Part shown: positions 26,431-34,399 of the stretch, piece after piece
Layout: each line of letters begins with the position of its first letter
How positions within the stretch are numbered: the first letter of the stretch is position 1
Assembly (NCBI GenBank): GCA_035764005.1
Contig: DASTZZ010000031.1
Coordinates: 62,001 to 126,000, forward strand
DNA: 64,000 nucleotides
Reading direction: 5' to 3'
Source of the DNA: Terriglobales bacterium
GTDB taxonomy: Bacteria > Acidobacteriota > Terriglobia > Terriglobales > Acidobacteriaceae
The notes under the pieces: model-generated
What the model saw: the letters and a program-made list of their open reading frames with translations, nothing else
Databases searched by the model: none
Told to the model about the DNA's origin: nothing
Program-made: the position numbers and the translations under genes

Positions 26431-27423
26431 CTACCCGCCGATATGAACCATGCTGCGAGACGGCTGCATGAACCCCGCTTCTCCGATGTGGTGGCGCGCC
26501 TCTTTCTTCTGAATTACCGCTTCAATGTACTCAGCCATGTCATTGTCTGTTCCTCCTCGCTGCATAACCGCGTAGAGATCGTGATCGAAAAGCGAGAAAA
26601 GGCATGTGCGAAGCTTGCCGTCAGAGGTGATCCGGATGCGGGAACAATGGCCACAGAAAGGATGGGAAACAGGAGCAATGATGCCGATTTCACCCACACC
26701 ATCGTCAAACGTATATCGGCGTGCCGTTTCACTCGCAGTATTCGGAGCAAGAGGACGCAGAGATTTCCAGACCGAGATGGTGCGCACAATCTCGTCGAGA
26801 GTGACCACGACTTCCGGACTCCACACACGATCCTCTTCCAGCGGCATGAATTCGATGAATCTGACAATCACACCTTCATTGCGGGAGAATTTCGCGAACT
26901 CCAGGATCTGATCCTCATTAAATCCGCGCAACAACACACAATTCACTTTCACCGGATCCAGTCCAGCGCGGCGCGAGGCTCGAATGCCGGCCAGTACGCG
27001 CTCGTATCCGTCTTTCACGCGCGTGATGCGCGCAAATTTCTCGGGATCAACAGCGTCCATGCTGACCGTGATTCGGTTCAGCCCAGCATCTTTCAGGGGC
27101 TGTGCCATTGCGGGAAGCAGGTGGCCATTCGTTGTGATCGCAATGTCGAGTTTGTGGCCGGAAATGGATCGGAGTTCCGAAAGCTGGTGCACGAAATCAA
27201 CTACACCGCGACGGAGCAGTGGCTCTCCGCCGGTAATGCGAACCTTCTCGATTCCCAGCGATACCAGCACGCGCACCATTCGCAGGTATTCGTCTAGTTT
27301 CAAATCGGGATACTGCGCTCCCTCATTACCAGTTCGACAATAGACGCAGCGATAATTGCAGCGATCGGTGATGGAGATGCGGAGGTCCGTAATGGCTCGC
27401 CCGAATTTGTCGCGCAGCGGCAT
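26431..27423 (-). CDS. moaA: GTP 3',8-cyclase MoaA (molybdopterin synthesis)
   Basis: 330-residue radical SAM enzyme catalysing the first step of molybdenum cofactor synthesis from GTP. The N-terminal [4Fe-4S] motif is CNYRCVYC near residue 22; the SAM-binding element ITGGEPLLRR follows; the second C-terminal cluster motif is CGHCSRIRITSDGKLRTC near 262; and the chain ends in Gly-Gly (HIGG), as in MoaA. ATG 27423 (MPLRDKFGRAITDLRIS) is the family-like start although no clear Shine-Dalgarno precedes it. It stands alone, without moaC or moaE nearby, behind a possible molybdenum-cofactor riboswitch at 27498-27601. Confidence 0.95.
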   Translation of the reverse strand: MPLRDKFGRAITDLRISITDRCNYRCVYCRTGNEGAQYPDLKLDEYLRMVRVLVSLGIEKVRITGGEPLLRRGVVDFVHQLSELRSISGHKLDIAITTNGHLLPAMAQPLKDAGLNRITVSMDAVDPEKFARITRVKDGYERVLAGIRASRRAGLDPVKVNCVLLRGFNEDQILEFAKFSRNEGVIVRFIEFMPLEEDRVWSPEVVVTLDEIVRTISVWKSLRPLAPNTASETARRYTFDDGVGEIGIIAPVSHPFCGHCSRIRITSDGKLRTCLFSLFDHDLYAVMQRGGTDNDMAEYIEAVIQKKEARHHIGEAGFMQPSRSMVHIGG

Positions 27424-27497
27424 GCGAATACAGATGAAAATCGGCAACCGAGGATTCGATTTCGGAGGGAAATAGCGAACGACAACGCCGAGAGTAG

Positions 27498-27601
27498 ACC
27501 TGGCGGAGTGGTTTCCTTTCCAAAACGGGAGGCGCAAACGTTTCCCCTTGCACCCTCGACTGGAACGCTGTTCAGCTCCAGCACCGTCGCGTCAGCCAGG
27601 T
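27498..27601 (-). promoter_or_regulatory. possible molybdenum-cofactor riboswitch (Moco motif)
   Basis: In the moaA leader, minus strand, a 7-base-pair closing stem ACCTGGC (27601-27595) / GCCAGGT (27504-27498) encloses two hairpins: a CTGGA...TCCAG stem and a GGGTGCAA...TTTGCGCC stem. The segment AAGGAAACCACTCCGCCAGG near the 3' end resembles the conserved 3' part of the Moco RNA motif found upstream of moaA in many bacteria. The match is from memory and pattern, not a covariance search. The aptamer would end ~75 bases before the moaA ATG. Confidence 0.5.
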
Positions 27602-27652
27602 ATCCCACAGGTCAGCGCGATCGAAAACCTCTGTGATTAGGGTACATGGAAC

Positions 27653-27780
27653 AGGGGACAGGGTACAGGGTGAAATTCAGAGCCAGTCTTCCTTTGGTCT
27701 ATTGCTGCCGCAAAAAGCAAAAGGGACGGGAAACACGAGGTGTTCCCAGTCCCCTACAACCTGTTCCCTGTACCCTGTTT
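27653..27780. repeat. inverted repeat around terminator
   Basis: Arms ACAGGGTACAGGG (27657-27669) and CCCTGTACCCTGT (27766-27778) are complementary and flank the terminator hairpin of the ComEA-like gene. Such short 'GGGTACAGGG' repeats are dispersed, non-coding elements. Confidence 0.55.
27712..27753 (-). terminator. terminator of ComEA-like gene
   Basis: Minus-strand hairpin with 14-base arms (GGGACTGGGAACAC / GTGTTTCCCGTCCC) and a three-base loop, followed by TTTTGCTTTTT. It lies 28 bases past the stop codon of the gene at 27781. Confidence 0.75.
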
Positions 27781-28170
27781 TCAGTTCGAAGCGCCGCTGC
27801 TCCCTTTCTTGCTTGCTTTCGAAGTGCCGGGGTGATGGGCAATGATTTGGTCCTTGATGCCGTCATAGGTTGACTGCGGAATGATCTTGCGGCGAACCAG
27901 ATCGTTTTTCGCATTGTATGGACGGCCATCAATGATCTTCTGCGACAGAGCATCGCCGATGCCCGGCAGCTGACTGAGCTCTTCCTTGCTGGCAGTGTTG
28001 ATATCGAGCCTTGCACTCTTGCTGGTGGAGGCGCTGGTGCTCTTCTTGGACTTCGAGCTGGTGGTTGAGGTCTTGCTTGAGTCACTGGCCGTGCCTGCTG
28101 CTTGCGCATAGCCAAAGCTGGCGATCATGAGTAACGCAACGATTAATGTGAGATGTCTTGTAAATTTCAT
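27781..28170 (-). CDS. helix-hairpin-helix (ComEA-like) exported protein
   Basis: 129 residues from ATG 28170 with GGAGAGGAG upstream. A signal peptide (MKFTRHLTLIVALLMIASFG YAQA) is followed by a Ser/Thr/Lys-rich linker and a helix-hairpin-helix domain: LDINTASKEELSQLPGIGDALSQKIIDGRPY (residues ~63-95), with the GIG hairpin that binds DNA. This matches ComEA/YbaV-type proteins that bind incoming DNA during natural transformation. A short Lys/Ser tail ends the chain. Competence function would need other com genes, none of which are in the window. Confidence 0.8.
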   Translation of the reverse strand: MKFTRHLTLIVALLMIASFGYAQAAGTASDSSKTSTTSSKSKKSTSASTSKSARLDINTASKEELSQLPGIGDALSQKIIDGRPYNAKNDLVRRKIIPQSTYDGIKDQIIAHHPGTSKASKKGSSGASN

Positions 28171-28321
28171 GCGTGTCTCCTCTCCAACGGCGCGCCAGTG
28201 TAACAAAATCAGGGCAGCGGGACAAACGCAGGTTAGCGGGACGTCGCGAGAAACAATAGGGCATGCAGATCGCTGTTATCGGATCCGAGCGGGTATTGGC
28301 TAATTGCTTATTTGCTGCTGG

Positions 28322-28903
28322 TTATTTGGCTTTGGCTTTTAGCCGGACCTTGCCATCTTCGACTTCCACAGCGAATTCCACTGCGGAGGAACCGTACTCC
28401 TGGCGGAGCTGCTCGGTCTTTTTCTTTACGAATTTCTGGAATGACTCGAAGTTCCCGGCCGGCCCTTTAGATTTCGACGCCTGGCTGGCATGAAGCATTG
28501 CATCGTAGAGAGCTTTGATGGTCGACTTCTCTGCTTCCGCGTCAGCGATTCTGAACGCTGCGGCATCCGCATCGATGACTTCGTGCTGGTCTCCTTCAGC
28601 CTCGCGTACACCTTGAATCGCGAGCAGCGCGTCCTGCGGTCGGCGATAGCCTTCTTCTTTAATCCTGAGCTTCTGTTGCCAAAGGCTGTTGTAGATAGCG
28701 AACTTCTGCTGGATAGTGCTGAATTTAAAGCGTTGGCCGTAACTCATGCGCCGACCGTCGCTGAACTTCTTAAGGGTAGATTGGACGCGCCACTCCAAGT
28801 CCGTAGGAGGCTTCTTGGCGCCCCCGCCAAAGAACACGTCGTACTCGATCTTCAGCCGCCGGACGTTGTCATCGAGTTGGGAGAGTTCTTCGTCGACCGT
28901 CAC
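28322..28903 (-). CDS. conserved hypothetical protein, MXAN_5187-like
   Basis: 193 residues, no signal peptide. The N-terminal 90 residues (ELSQLDDNVRRLKIEYDVFFGGGAKKPPTDLEWRVQSTLKKF and YGQRFKFSTIQQKFAIYNSLWQQKL) match, from memory, the C-terminal domain of the MXAN_5187 family common in deltaproteobacteria and acidobacteria: a helical bundle with a conserved YDVFFGG motif. The second half is helical and basic (FQKFVKKKTEQLRQEYG). Function unknown. It is a single gene, divergent from the LuxR-type regulator. Confidence 0.65.
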   Translation of the reverse strand: MTVDEELSQLDDNVRRLKIEYDVFFGGGAKKPPTDLEWRVQSTLKKFSDGRRMSYGQRFKFSTIQQKFAIYNSLWQQKLRIKEEGYRRPQDALLAIQGVREAEGDQHEVIDADAAAFRIADAEAEKSTIKALYDAMLHASQASKSKGPAGNFESFQKFVKKKTEQLRQEYGSSAVEFAVEVEDGKVRLKAKAK

Positions 28904-29075
28904 AACGGCACCCAGAGAAGCCCCGGAACCGCAGCTTCGACCCCGGACTATAGCATAGGAAAACTACTCTGAAGCAGGGTGAGCTGCACCTTCGTAACAG
29001 CACCTTGGCCGCTCAGAAATCGGCTAATTCTGTGTTCCCACCCACCTTAGTCCCTCTGCATCTAAGCGATTACCT

Positions 29076-29750
29076 ATGGCAGACTTCGACGTGCAAAAGA
29101 TCCGGATCGTAATCGCGGATGACCACGCCATCCTGCGCGAGTCACTGTCCCTCTTGCTTTCGACCCAAAAGGACTTCGAAGTTGAGGGTTCGGCGACCAA
29201 TGGCCAAGAGGCCCTGCAAATGGTGCAGCAGCACCACCCAGATGTCCTCGTCCTCGACCTTTTCATGCCTGACTTTGATGGTTTCGAGGTTCTCCGAACT
29301 CTGGATCGCAACGGCACGCGGGTAGCCACCGTGGTGCTAACCGCGTCAGAATCAGAGACCGACTACGCCCAGGTGGTCCGCCTCGGGGCACGAGGTCTAG
29401 TCATGAAAGGCGACGGCCCGCAGAGCCTGTTCGAAGCCATTCGCGTGGTTGCCGCAGGCGAGCTGGCCTTCTCTGACGAGCTCGCACGTCAAGTCGTAAG
29501 CAGCCTCGCGAACGACACTCGCGAGACCCAGCGCGCTCCTCAAGCCTCGCTACATCGTCTTTCTGACCGAGAGCGGCAGATCGCCTACTCGGTGGCTCGT
29601 GGCATGAAGAACCGCGATATCGCAACTCAGCTGAACATCAGCGAGAACACCGTCAAGCGACATCTGCAGAGCATCTTCGGCAAGACCGGAGCACGTGATC
29701 GGCTGGAGCTAGCCGTTCTTGCCCTGAATGAGGCTGGGAAGGCCGCCTAG
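29076..29750 (+). CDS. NarL/FixJ-type two-component response regulator
   Basis: 224 residues. Receiver domain residues 9-125 with the acidic pair Asp15-Asp16 (IADDHAILRESL), phosphoacceptor Asp61 (VLVLDLFMPD), conserved Thr (VVLTAS) and Lys (LVMKGDGP). LuxR/GerE helix-turn-helix at about 160-215: LSDRERQIAYSVARGMKNRDIATQLNISENTVKRHLQSIF. All residues for phosphorylation are present. There is no sensor kinase next to it; the NtrY-like kinase in the window is 28 kb away and of a class that usually pairs with NtrC-type regulators. It is a single gene. Confidence 0.92.
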   Translation: MADFDVQKIRIVIADDHAILRESLSLLLSTQKDFEVEGSATNGQEALQMVQQHHPDVLVLDLFMPDFDGFEVLRTLDRNGTRVATVVLTASESETDYAQVVRLGARGLVMKGDGPQSLFEAIRVVAAGELAFSDELARQVVSSLANDTRETQRAPQASLHRLSDRERQIAYSVARGMKNRDIATQLNISENTVKRHLQSIFGKTGARDRLELAVLALNEAGKAA

Positions 29751-29787
29751 TTCGCGGTTGACTGCGCCGAAGAGCGATTCACTACAG

Positions 29788-29825
29788 ATTCCCTGCGCAG
29801 GGAATTTAGCAGGGAAAATTTTCCC
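29788..29825. repeat. two adjacent perfect palindromes and CAGGGAA repeats
   Basis: ATTCCCTGCGCAGGGAAT (29788-29805, 18 bases, perfect) and GGGAAAATTTTCCC (29812-29825, 14 bases, perfect) lie side by side after the response-regulator gene. The half-site GCAGGGAA recurs near 29892 and 29965. The surrounding 482-base gap (29751-30232) holds no gene I can support. It could be a regulatory cluster or part of a dispersed repeat. Confidence 0.7.
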
Positions 29826-30232
29826 GCAAGAGAAATTTTGAACGCCAGACCCGCATCAACACAGGTGATTCGCAATCAACGAGGGAATCTGCAGGGAATA
29901 CGCAATAAATTGCTTCCGGAAGCCCGGCTTTTTGGACAACTCCGCCGAGAAGCTGCGTAGCCAGCAGGGAAAAGAGCAGAGAGTTCCAGTCCTCACCTGC
30001 GGAGTCCGACTCTTTCTCTGGCAGCATGCGGTCAGAACACCTGGCCTAAGGTCAGCCTCCACCCAAACCGCTCTAGCAATCGAGGAGATCCACAGGAAAC
30101 AAAGCATCTCTAACCGATCCTGCATCCTCTACCCCGAATTCCACGTTATGCACCCGGTTTTGCTCGCAGAATGTCTATTGCCCTGAGTTGCTCTGGCAAG
30201 TAATCTGCCCAAAGGACCCTTCCCACTCACCC

Positions 30233-31483
30233 ATGAGCACTCCCAGCCAGACCCGCTCTTCCGACTCTGAACTCGAACGCAGCAACGGAATTCTCCCGTC
30301 ACAGTCTATTCGCTCCTTGGTCGCAAACGGCACGATAGGCGCGCCTGCCAATACGCAAATCACCGACGCACAAATCCAGCCGGCGAGCATCGACCTCCGT
30401 CTCGGCGAGCAGGCATTTCACATTCGCGCCAGCTTTTTGCCGGGCAAATCGGCGACGCTCGAAGGCAAGATCGGAGACGGGCTCCTCATCGACACCGTCG
30501 ATCTGCGTGAACCTGCGCTGCTTACGCCGAACTCGGTTTACGTGATCAAGCTCAAGGAGACACTCCGGCTGCCCGCCGACATCAGCGGTATCGCCAATCC
30601 CAAGAGCACCACTGGACGTCTCGACATTTTCACACGGCTCATCACCGAGCATGCCGAAGAGTTCGAGCGCGTCCCGCGCGGATATACCGGCGAACTTTAT
30701 GTCGAAGTCGTCACGCGCAGCTTCCCCGTGTATGTGCGCGAGGGACTCAAGCTGAACCAGCTCCGCTTCATTCGGGGCAAGGCCGAAGCCCGTGGTGACA
30801 GCGCTCTCCGCGAACTTGCGAAAGACGACCTGCTCGTCCGGTACGAGAGCGAAGGTCGCCTGGTGAGCGCGATCAACCGTGGACTGTCGGTCACCGTGAA
30901 TCTCGAAGCAACCGATCGCTCCGATATCGTGGCGTATAAGGCCAAGAAGTTTGCCACACCGGTTGACCTCAGCAAAGTCCGCCATTACGAAATGTCAGAC
31001 TTCTGGGAGTTTATTCGCGCTCCGCGCAGCCGCCGTCTCATTCTGGAACCACACGAGTTCTACCTCCTCGCTTCAAAAGAAAAGGTCCGCGTTCCTCCCG
31101 ATCATGCGGCAGAGATGGTCGCCTACGATCCCACTATGGGAGAGTTCCACGTGCACTACGCGGGCTTCTTCGATCCCGGGTTCGGCTATGGATCCAAAGG
31201 CGAAATCCCCGGAACAAAGGCGGTCCTCGAGGTTCGTGCTCACGACATGCCAATTCTCCTCGAAGACGGGCAGTTCGTCGGCAAACTGCTGTACTACCGC
31301 ATGGCCGCCACGCCGCAAGTGGTCTACGGCCAGGACATCGGCTCCTCCTACCAGCGCCAGGAGCTAACGCCCAGCAAGCAATTCAAGCTCCCTGAGGAAC
31401 AACACGAGACCTCAACCGAACGTAACATCTCCGACTGGGGCACACGTTCTAGGCGGGAGATGGTCATGCTTGAGCAGCATTGA
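30233..31483 (+). CDS. dcd: two-domain dCTP deaminase (2'-deoxycytidine 5'-triphosphate deaminase)
   Basis: 416 residues, twice the usual ~190-residue Dcd. From ATG 30233 (MSTPSQTRSSDSELERSNGI). The N-terminal copy has LQ-type PASIDLRLGEQAFHIR and SGIANPKSTTGRLDIFTRLI, where the dUTPase-superfamily motif PKST...GR places catalytic residues; the second copy includes EFYLLASKEKVRVPPDHAAEM, MGEFHVHYAGFFDPGFGYG and GTKAVLEVRAHDMPILLEDGQFVGKLLYYRM. It produces dUTP (and possibly dUMP) for thymidylate synthesis. Duplicated Dcd proteins of this length exist in proteobacteria and acidobacteria. The long Gln/Glu/Arg-rich tail is not conserved. Confidence 0.85.
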   Translation: MSTPSQTRSSDSELERSNGILPSQSIRSLVANGTIGAPANTQITDAQIQPASIDLRLGEQAFHIRASFLPGKSATLEGKIGDGLLIDTVDLREPALLTPNSVYVIKLKETLRLPADISGIANPKSTTGRLDIFTRLITEHAEEFERVPRGYTGELYVEVVTRSFPVYVREGLKLNQLRFIRGKAEARGDSALRELAKDDLLVRYESEGRLVSAINRGLSVTVNLEATDRSDIVAYKAKKFATPVDLSKVRHYEMSDFWEFIRAPRSRRLILEPHEFYLLASKEKVRVPPDHAAEMVAYDPTMGEFHVHYAGFFDPGFGYGSKGEIPGTKAVLEVRAHDMPILLEDGQFVGKLLYYRMAATPQVVYGQDIGSSYQRQELTPSKQFKLPEEQHETSTERNISDWGTRSRREMVMLEQH

Positions 31484-31535
31484 AGCCTAGCTGCTGTACG
31501 GAGTTCATGCGCGCCGCACGGGTTTCCCAGGTAAC

Positions 31536-31564
31536 TTGGTTTCCCAGAGATTTGCGGCTACAAT
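31536..31564 (+). promoter_or_regulatory. panB promoter
   Basis: -35 TTGGTT (31536-31541), 17-base spacer, -10 TACAAT (31559-31564). It gives a leader of about 60 bases to panB, with GGAGG just before the ATG. Confidence 0.6.
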
Positions 31565-31631
31565 GACCGCGTCTGCATCTGAATAGCAGCACAGGCGCTA
31601 TCCGCTACGCGGAGGTGCACTGGAGGACTCA

Positions 31632-32525
31632 ATGAGCATCACCACCTCTCGTCCGGGTGACGATTCCAAGGTCACCATCACCTCCATACAAGAGAAGAAG
31701 CAGCAAGGCAGGCCGATTACCTGTCTCACTGCGTATGACTATGCGACTTCGCGCCTAGTCGATCAAGTGGGCATCGACATGATCCTGGTCGGCGACTCGC
31801 TCGCCATGGTCGTCCTCGGCTACGAGAACACGCTGCCGATCACCGTCGAAGAAATGTTGCATCACACGCGCGCCGTTCGTCGCGGAGTAAAGCGCGCGCT
31901 GGTGATCGCGGACATGCCGTTCGCTTCGTACCAGGTGGACGAAAAGCAGGCGGTCAAGAACGCCGCACGATTCCTGAAAGATGGTGGGGCCGAAGCAGTA
32001 AAGATCGAAGGCGGCGAAAAACGCGTGAGCCTCATTCATCGCCTGCTCGACGCCGAGGTTCCCATTATGGGACACATTGGCCTTACGCCTCAGTCCGTCC
32101 ACATGATGGGCGGCTACCGCGTGCAGGGCAAGACTCTGAATGCTATTGAGTGCCTGGTCAAAGACGCCGTAGCTCTCGACCGCGCAGGCGTATTCTCGAT
32201 CGTGCTCGAAGGCATTCCGCGCGAAGTAGCCCGCATCATCACCGAAGAAGTCGAGTGCCCGACCATCGGCATCGGCGCTGGTCCGGACTGCGACGGCCAA
32301 GTACTGGTTATTCACGACATCCTGAACTTGAGCGACCGCCAACCGGCAAAATTCGTCCGACAATATGCCGATGCAGCCGCGCTAATCAACAAAGCCGTGT
32401 CAGAATTCAAAGCGGATGTAGAAGCAAAAACATTCCCCTCAGATAGCGAGTCGTATCACCTGCCCAAGGAAACGCAAGCAGCCCTCGAAACAATCAGGGT
32501 CCGCAAAAGAGCAATGGTGCGATAA
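31632..32525 (+). CDS. panB: 3-methyl-2-oxobutanoate hydroxymethyltransferase
   Basis: 297 residues; transfers a hydroxymethyl group from 5,10-methylene-THF to 2-oxoisovalerate, giving ketopantoate, the first committed step of pantothenate and CoA synthesis. Motifs of the TIM-barrel enzyme: CLTAYDYATSRLVDQVGIDMILVGDSLAMV (magnesium ligands), HTRAVRRG, MPFASYQV, GGAEAVKIEGG and MGHIGLTPQSVHMMGGYRVQG, then HDILNL and FVRQYADA. Full length. It is the first gene of panB-metallophosphoesterase-panC; the next gene starts nine bases downstream. Confidence 0.96.
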   Translation: MSITTSRPGDDSKVTITSIQEKKQQGRPITCLTAYDYATSRLVDQVGIDMILVGDSLAMVVLGYENTLPITVEEMLHHTRAVRRGVKRALVIADMPFASYQVDEKQAVKNAARFLKDGGAEAVKIEGGEKRVSLIHRLLDAEVPIMGHIGLTPQSVHMMGGYRVQGKTLNAIECLVKDAVALDRAGVFSIVLEGIPREVARIITEEVECPTIGIGAGPDCDGQVLVIHDILNLSDRQPAKFVRQYADAAALINKAVSEFKADVEAKTFPSDSESYHLPKETQAALETIRVRKRAMVR

Positions 32526-32534
32526 AACAACTCC

Positions 32535-33413
32535 GTGACCTTGCTCTCCAGACTTCGTGACCTTCGTGTTCGCTCCTGGTTTTGGTTTCTGCTGTCAATA
32601 GCGCAAGTGTCGTCGGCCCAGACAATCACGATCGCACACCTCTCGGATCTACATCTAGGCCTCAAGTCTCATCGCGGCACCGAAGAACGCCTCCAGCAGG
32701 CGATCAACCTGATTCGTTCGCGCCATGTGGACGCAGTCATCGTCAGCGGCGACATCGGAGACAAGTACGAGCAATCCTGGAATAAAGCCCGCCAGATGCT
32801 CGCCGCGCTCAAAGTTCCGGTCTACTACGTCCCCGGCAACCACGATGACAGCGCATCAACCGCCGAGCGTTACAACGAAGTTTTCGGGAAGGACTACTAC
32901 ACCTTCGACGTAAAAAGCATTCACTTCATCGCGCTCGACTCGCAGTTACTCGGCAACTTCAGCAACTTCCATTCCCCAGTTCCGCTGCAAGTTCCAAAAG
33001 AGGACGAGCCCGCCGCGGAGAAGATGCTGGCTTGGCTGAATGGCTTGCATATTCATGGAACGGTAATCCCCTTCCAGCACGTCCCGCCGGACCGTCCATC
33101 GCCGCAAAGCTCTCCGGACGACAAGCCCTATTGGATTCTCCACGACCCCTGGCGCACGCGCGAGCTCGATGCGCTACGCAAGCTCGGGGTGAAAAACATA
33201 CTTGCCGGCCACTGGCATCAAGGTACGATCTACAACGTAGATGGATTCACGATTCACGTTGCTCCAGCCACAAGCTGGTCGCCAAAGAGCCCGCTCGGCT
33301 TTGCCATCCATCGCATTTCGAAGGATGGAAAAGTAAACACAGAGTTCGTTTACTTCGAGCACCAACCATTTGTCAGTACCGTCCCGGCACGCCGGGACGG
33401 CTCCCTGAAATGA
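32535..33413 (+). CDS. exported metallophosphoesterase in pantothenate operon
   Basis: 292 residues from a GTG start. A hydrophobic N-terminus (WFWFLLSIAQVSSAQ) suggests export. The calcineurin-like fold is clear: IAHLSDLHLG (D-x-H), VSGDIGDK (GD), YYVPGNHDD (GNHD), HVPP, and ILAGHWHQG (GHxH), all metal ligands. It lies nine bases after panB and its stop overlaps the panC ATG (ATGA), so it is co-translated with both. Substrate unknown; location between panB and panC is unusual for an exported phosphatase. Confidence 0.85.
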   Translation: MTLLSRLRDLRVRSWFWFLLSIAQVSSAQTITIAHLSDLHLGLKSHRGTEERLQQAINLIRSRHVDAVIVSGDIGDKYEQSWNKARQMLAALKVPVYYVPGNHDDSASTAERYNEVFGKDYYTFDVKSIHFIALDSQLLGNFSNFHSPVPLQVPKEDEPAAEKMLAWLNGLHIHGTVIPFQHVPPDRPSPQSSPDDKPYWILHDPWRTRELDALRKLGVKNILAGHWHQGTIYNVDGFTIHVAPATSWSPKSPLGFAIHRISKDGKVNTEFVYFEHQPFVSTVPARRDGSLK

Positions 33414-34267
33414 AACTAGTTACAACCGTAAACGAGGCGCGCGCGGCCGTTCAGTCGGCGAAAGCCGACGGCAAACGCGTTGCTCTCGTTCCAACCATGG
33501 GCGCTCTCCACGCCGGACACATCTCCCTCGTGCGCGCAACCAAAGCGCGTTGCGATTTTGTCACAGCATCGATCTTCGTGAATCCGACGCAGTTTGGACC
33601 AAAAGAGGACTACTCGAAGTATCCGCGCAGCCTCGACGCCGACCGCAAAAATCTCGAAGCCGAGGGCGTGGACCTTGTCTTCGCGCCTGCAGTCGAAGAG
33701 ATGTATCCGCAGGGTGCCACTACGTTTGTGAACGTCGATGAAATAAGCGAACGTCTCGATGGTCGCTCTCGTCCAGGACACTTCCGCGGGGTCGCGACAG
33801 TCGTAGCCAAGCTCTTCCACATACTCGAACCTGATGTTGCGTTCTTTGGCCAAAAAGACGCAGCTCAGGTAGCAATCATCCGCCGGATGGTTCGCGATCT
33901 GATGTTCCCGATTGAGATCGTCGTCGCGCCGATCATCCGCGAAGCCGATGGTCTCGCGCTCTCATCGCGCAACGTGTATCTCTCTCCTGACGAGCGCAGG
34001 CAAGCGCTCGTGCTCTCGCGCGCTCTGCGCGAGATCGAATCGCAATATCGCGAAGGTGAGCGGGATTCGAAGAAACTCATCGAAGCAGCGCTCGCAGTTT
34101 TCGCCAGCGAGCCTGCGGTGCGAGTCGATTACATCGAGCTGGTTGATCCCGACACGCTGGAGGATGTGGCCACGGTTTCGGCACGTACGCTAGCCGCAGT
34201 GGCGGCATTTGTGGGCACGACGAGGCTGATCGATAACGTAACACTGGATCAGAACCGGCGGCGGTAG
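33410..34267 (+). CDS. panC: pantothenate synthetase
   Basis: 285 residues; ATP-dependent condensation of pantoate with beta-alanine. The N-terminal nucleotidylyltransferase signature is PTMGALHAGHISLVRA (HAGH in place of HIGH), followed by FVNPTQFGPKEDYSKYPR, HFRGVATVVAKLFHI, and the KMSKS-like LALSSRNVYLS. The end reads NRRR-stop: these last codons lie inside a structured repeat (34252-34385). Begins with ATG inside the stop codon of the metallophosphoesterase, so it is translationally coupled. Confidence 0.96.
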   Translation: MKLVTTVNEARAAVQSAKADGKRVALVPTMGALHAGHISLVRATKARCDFVTASIFVNPTQFGPKEDYSKYPRSLDADRKNLEAEGVDLVFAPAVEEMYPQGATTFVNVDEISERLDGRSRPGHFRGVATVVAKLFHILEPDVAFFGQKDAAQVAIIRRMVRDLMFPIEIVVAPIIREADGLALSSRNVYLSPDERRQALVLSRALREIESQYREGERDSKKLIEAALAVFASEPAVRVDYIELVDPDTLEDVATVSARTLAAVAAFVGTTRLIDNVTLDQNRRR

Positions 34268-34385
34268 CCGGGTGGGGCAGCCGTTGGGGTCGCGGCTGCG
34301 CTTTGCGAGAATGTCTGCAGAATGGATGCGCCCGGAGCTGGCCATTCGGCAATCTCCGGCCCACCGGCTACCGCCGCCGGTTCTG
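34252..34385. repeat. structured repeat, copy A (~130 nt)
   Basis: Begins GAACCGGCGGCGGTAGCCGG and ends CCGGCTACCGCCGCCGGTTC: the two ends are exact inverted repeats of ~20 bases. A conserved interior includes GTGGGGCAG, CGGCTGCGCT, GGAGCTGGCC and ATCTCCG. Copies B (52240) and C (53604) share this order. The left end overlaps the panC stop. It may fold into a long, branched hairpin. Confidence 0.8.
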
Positions 34386-34399
34386 TTGTTACGCCGCAA

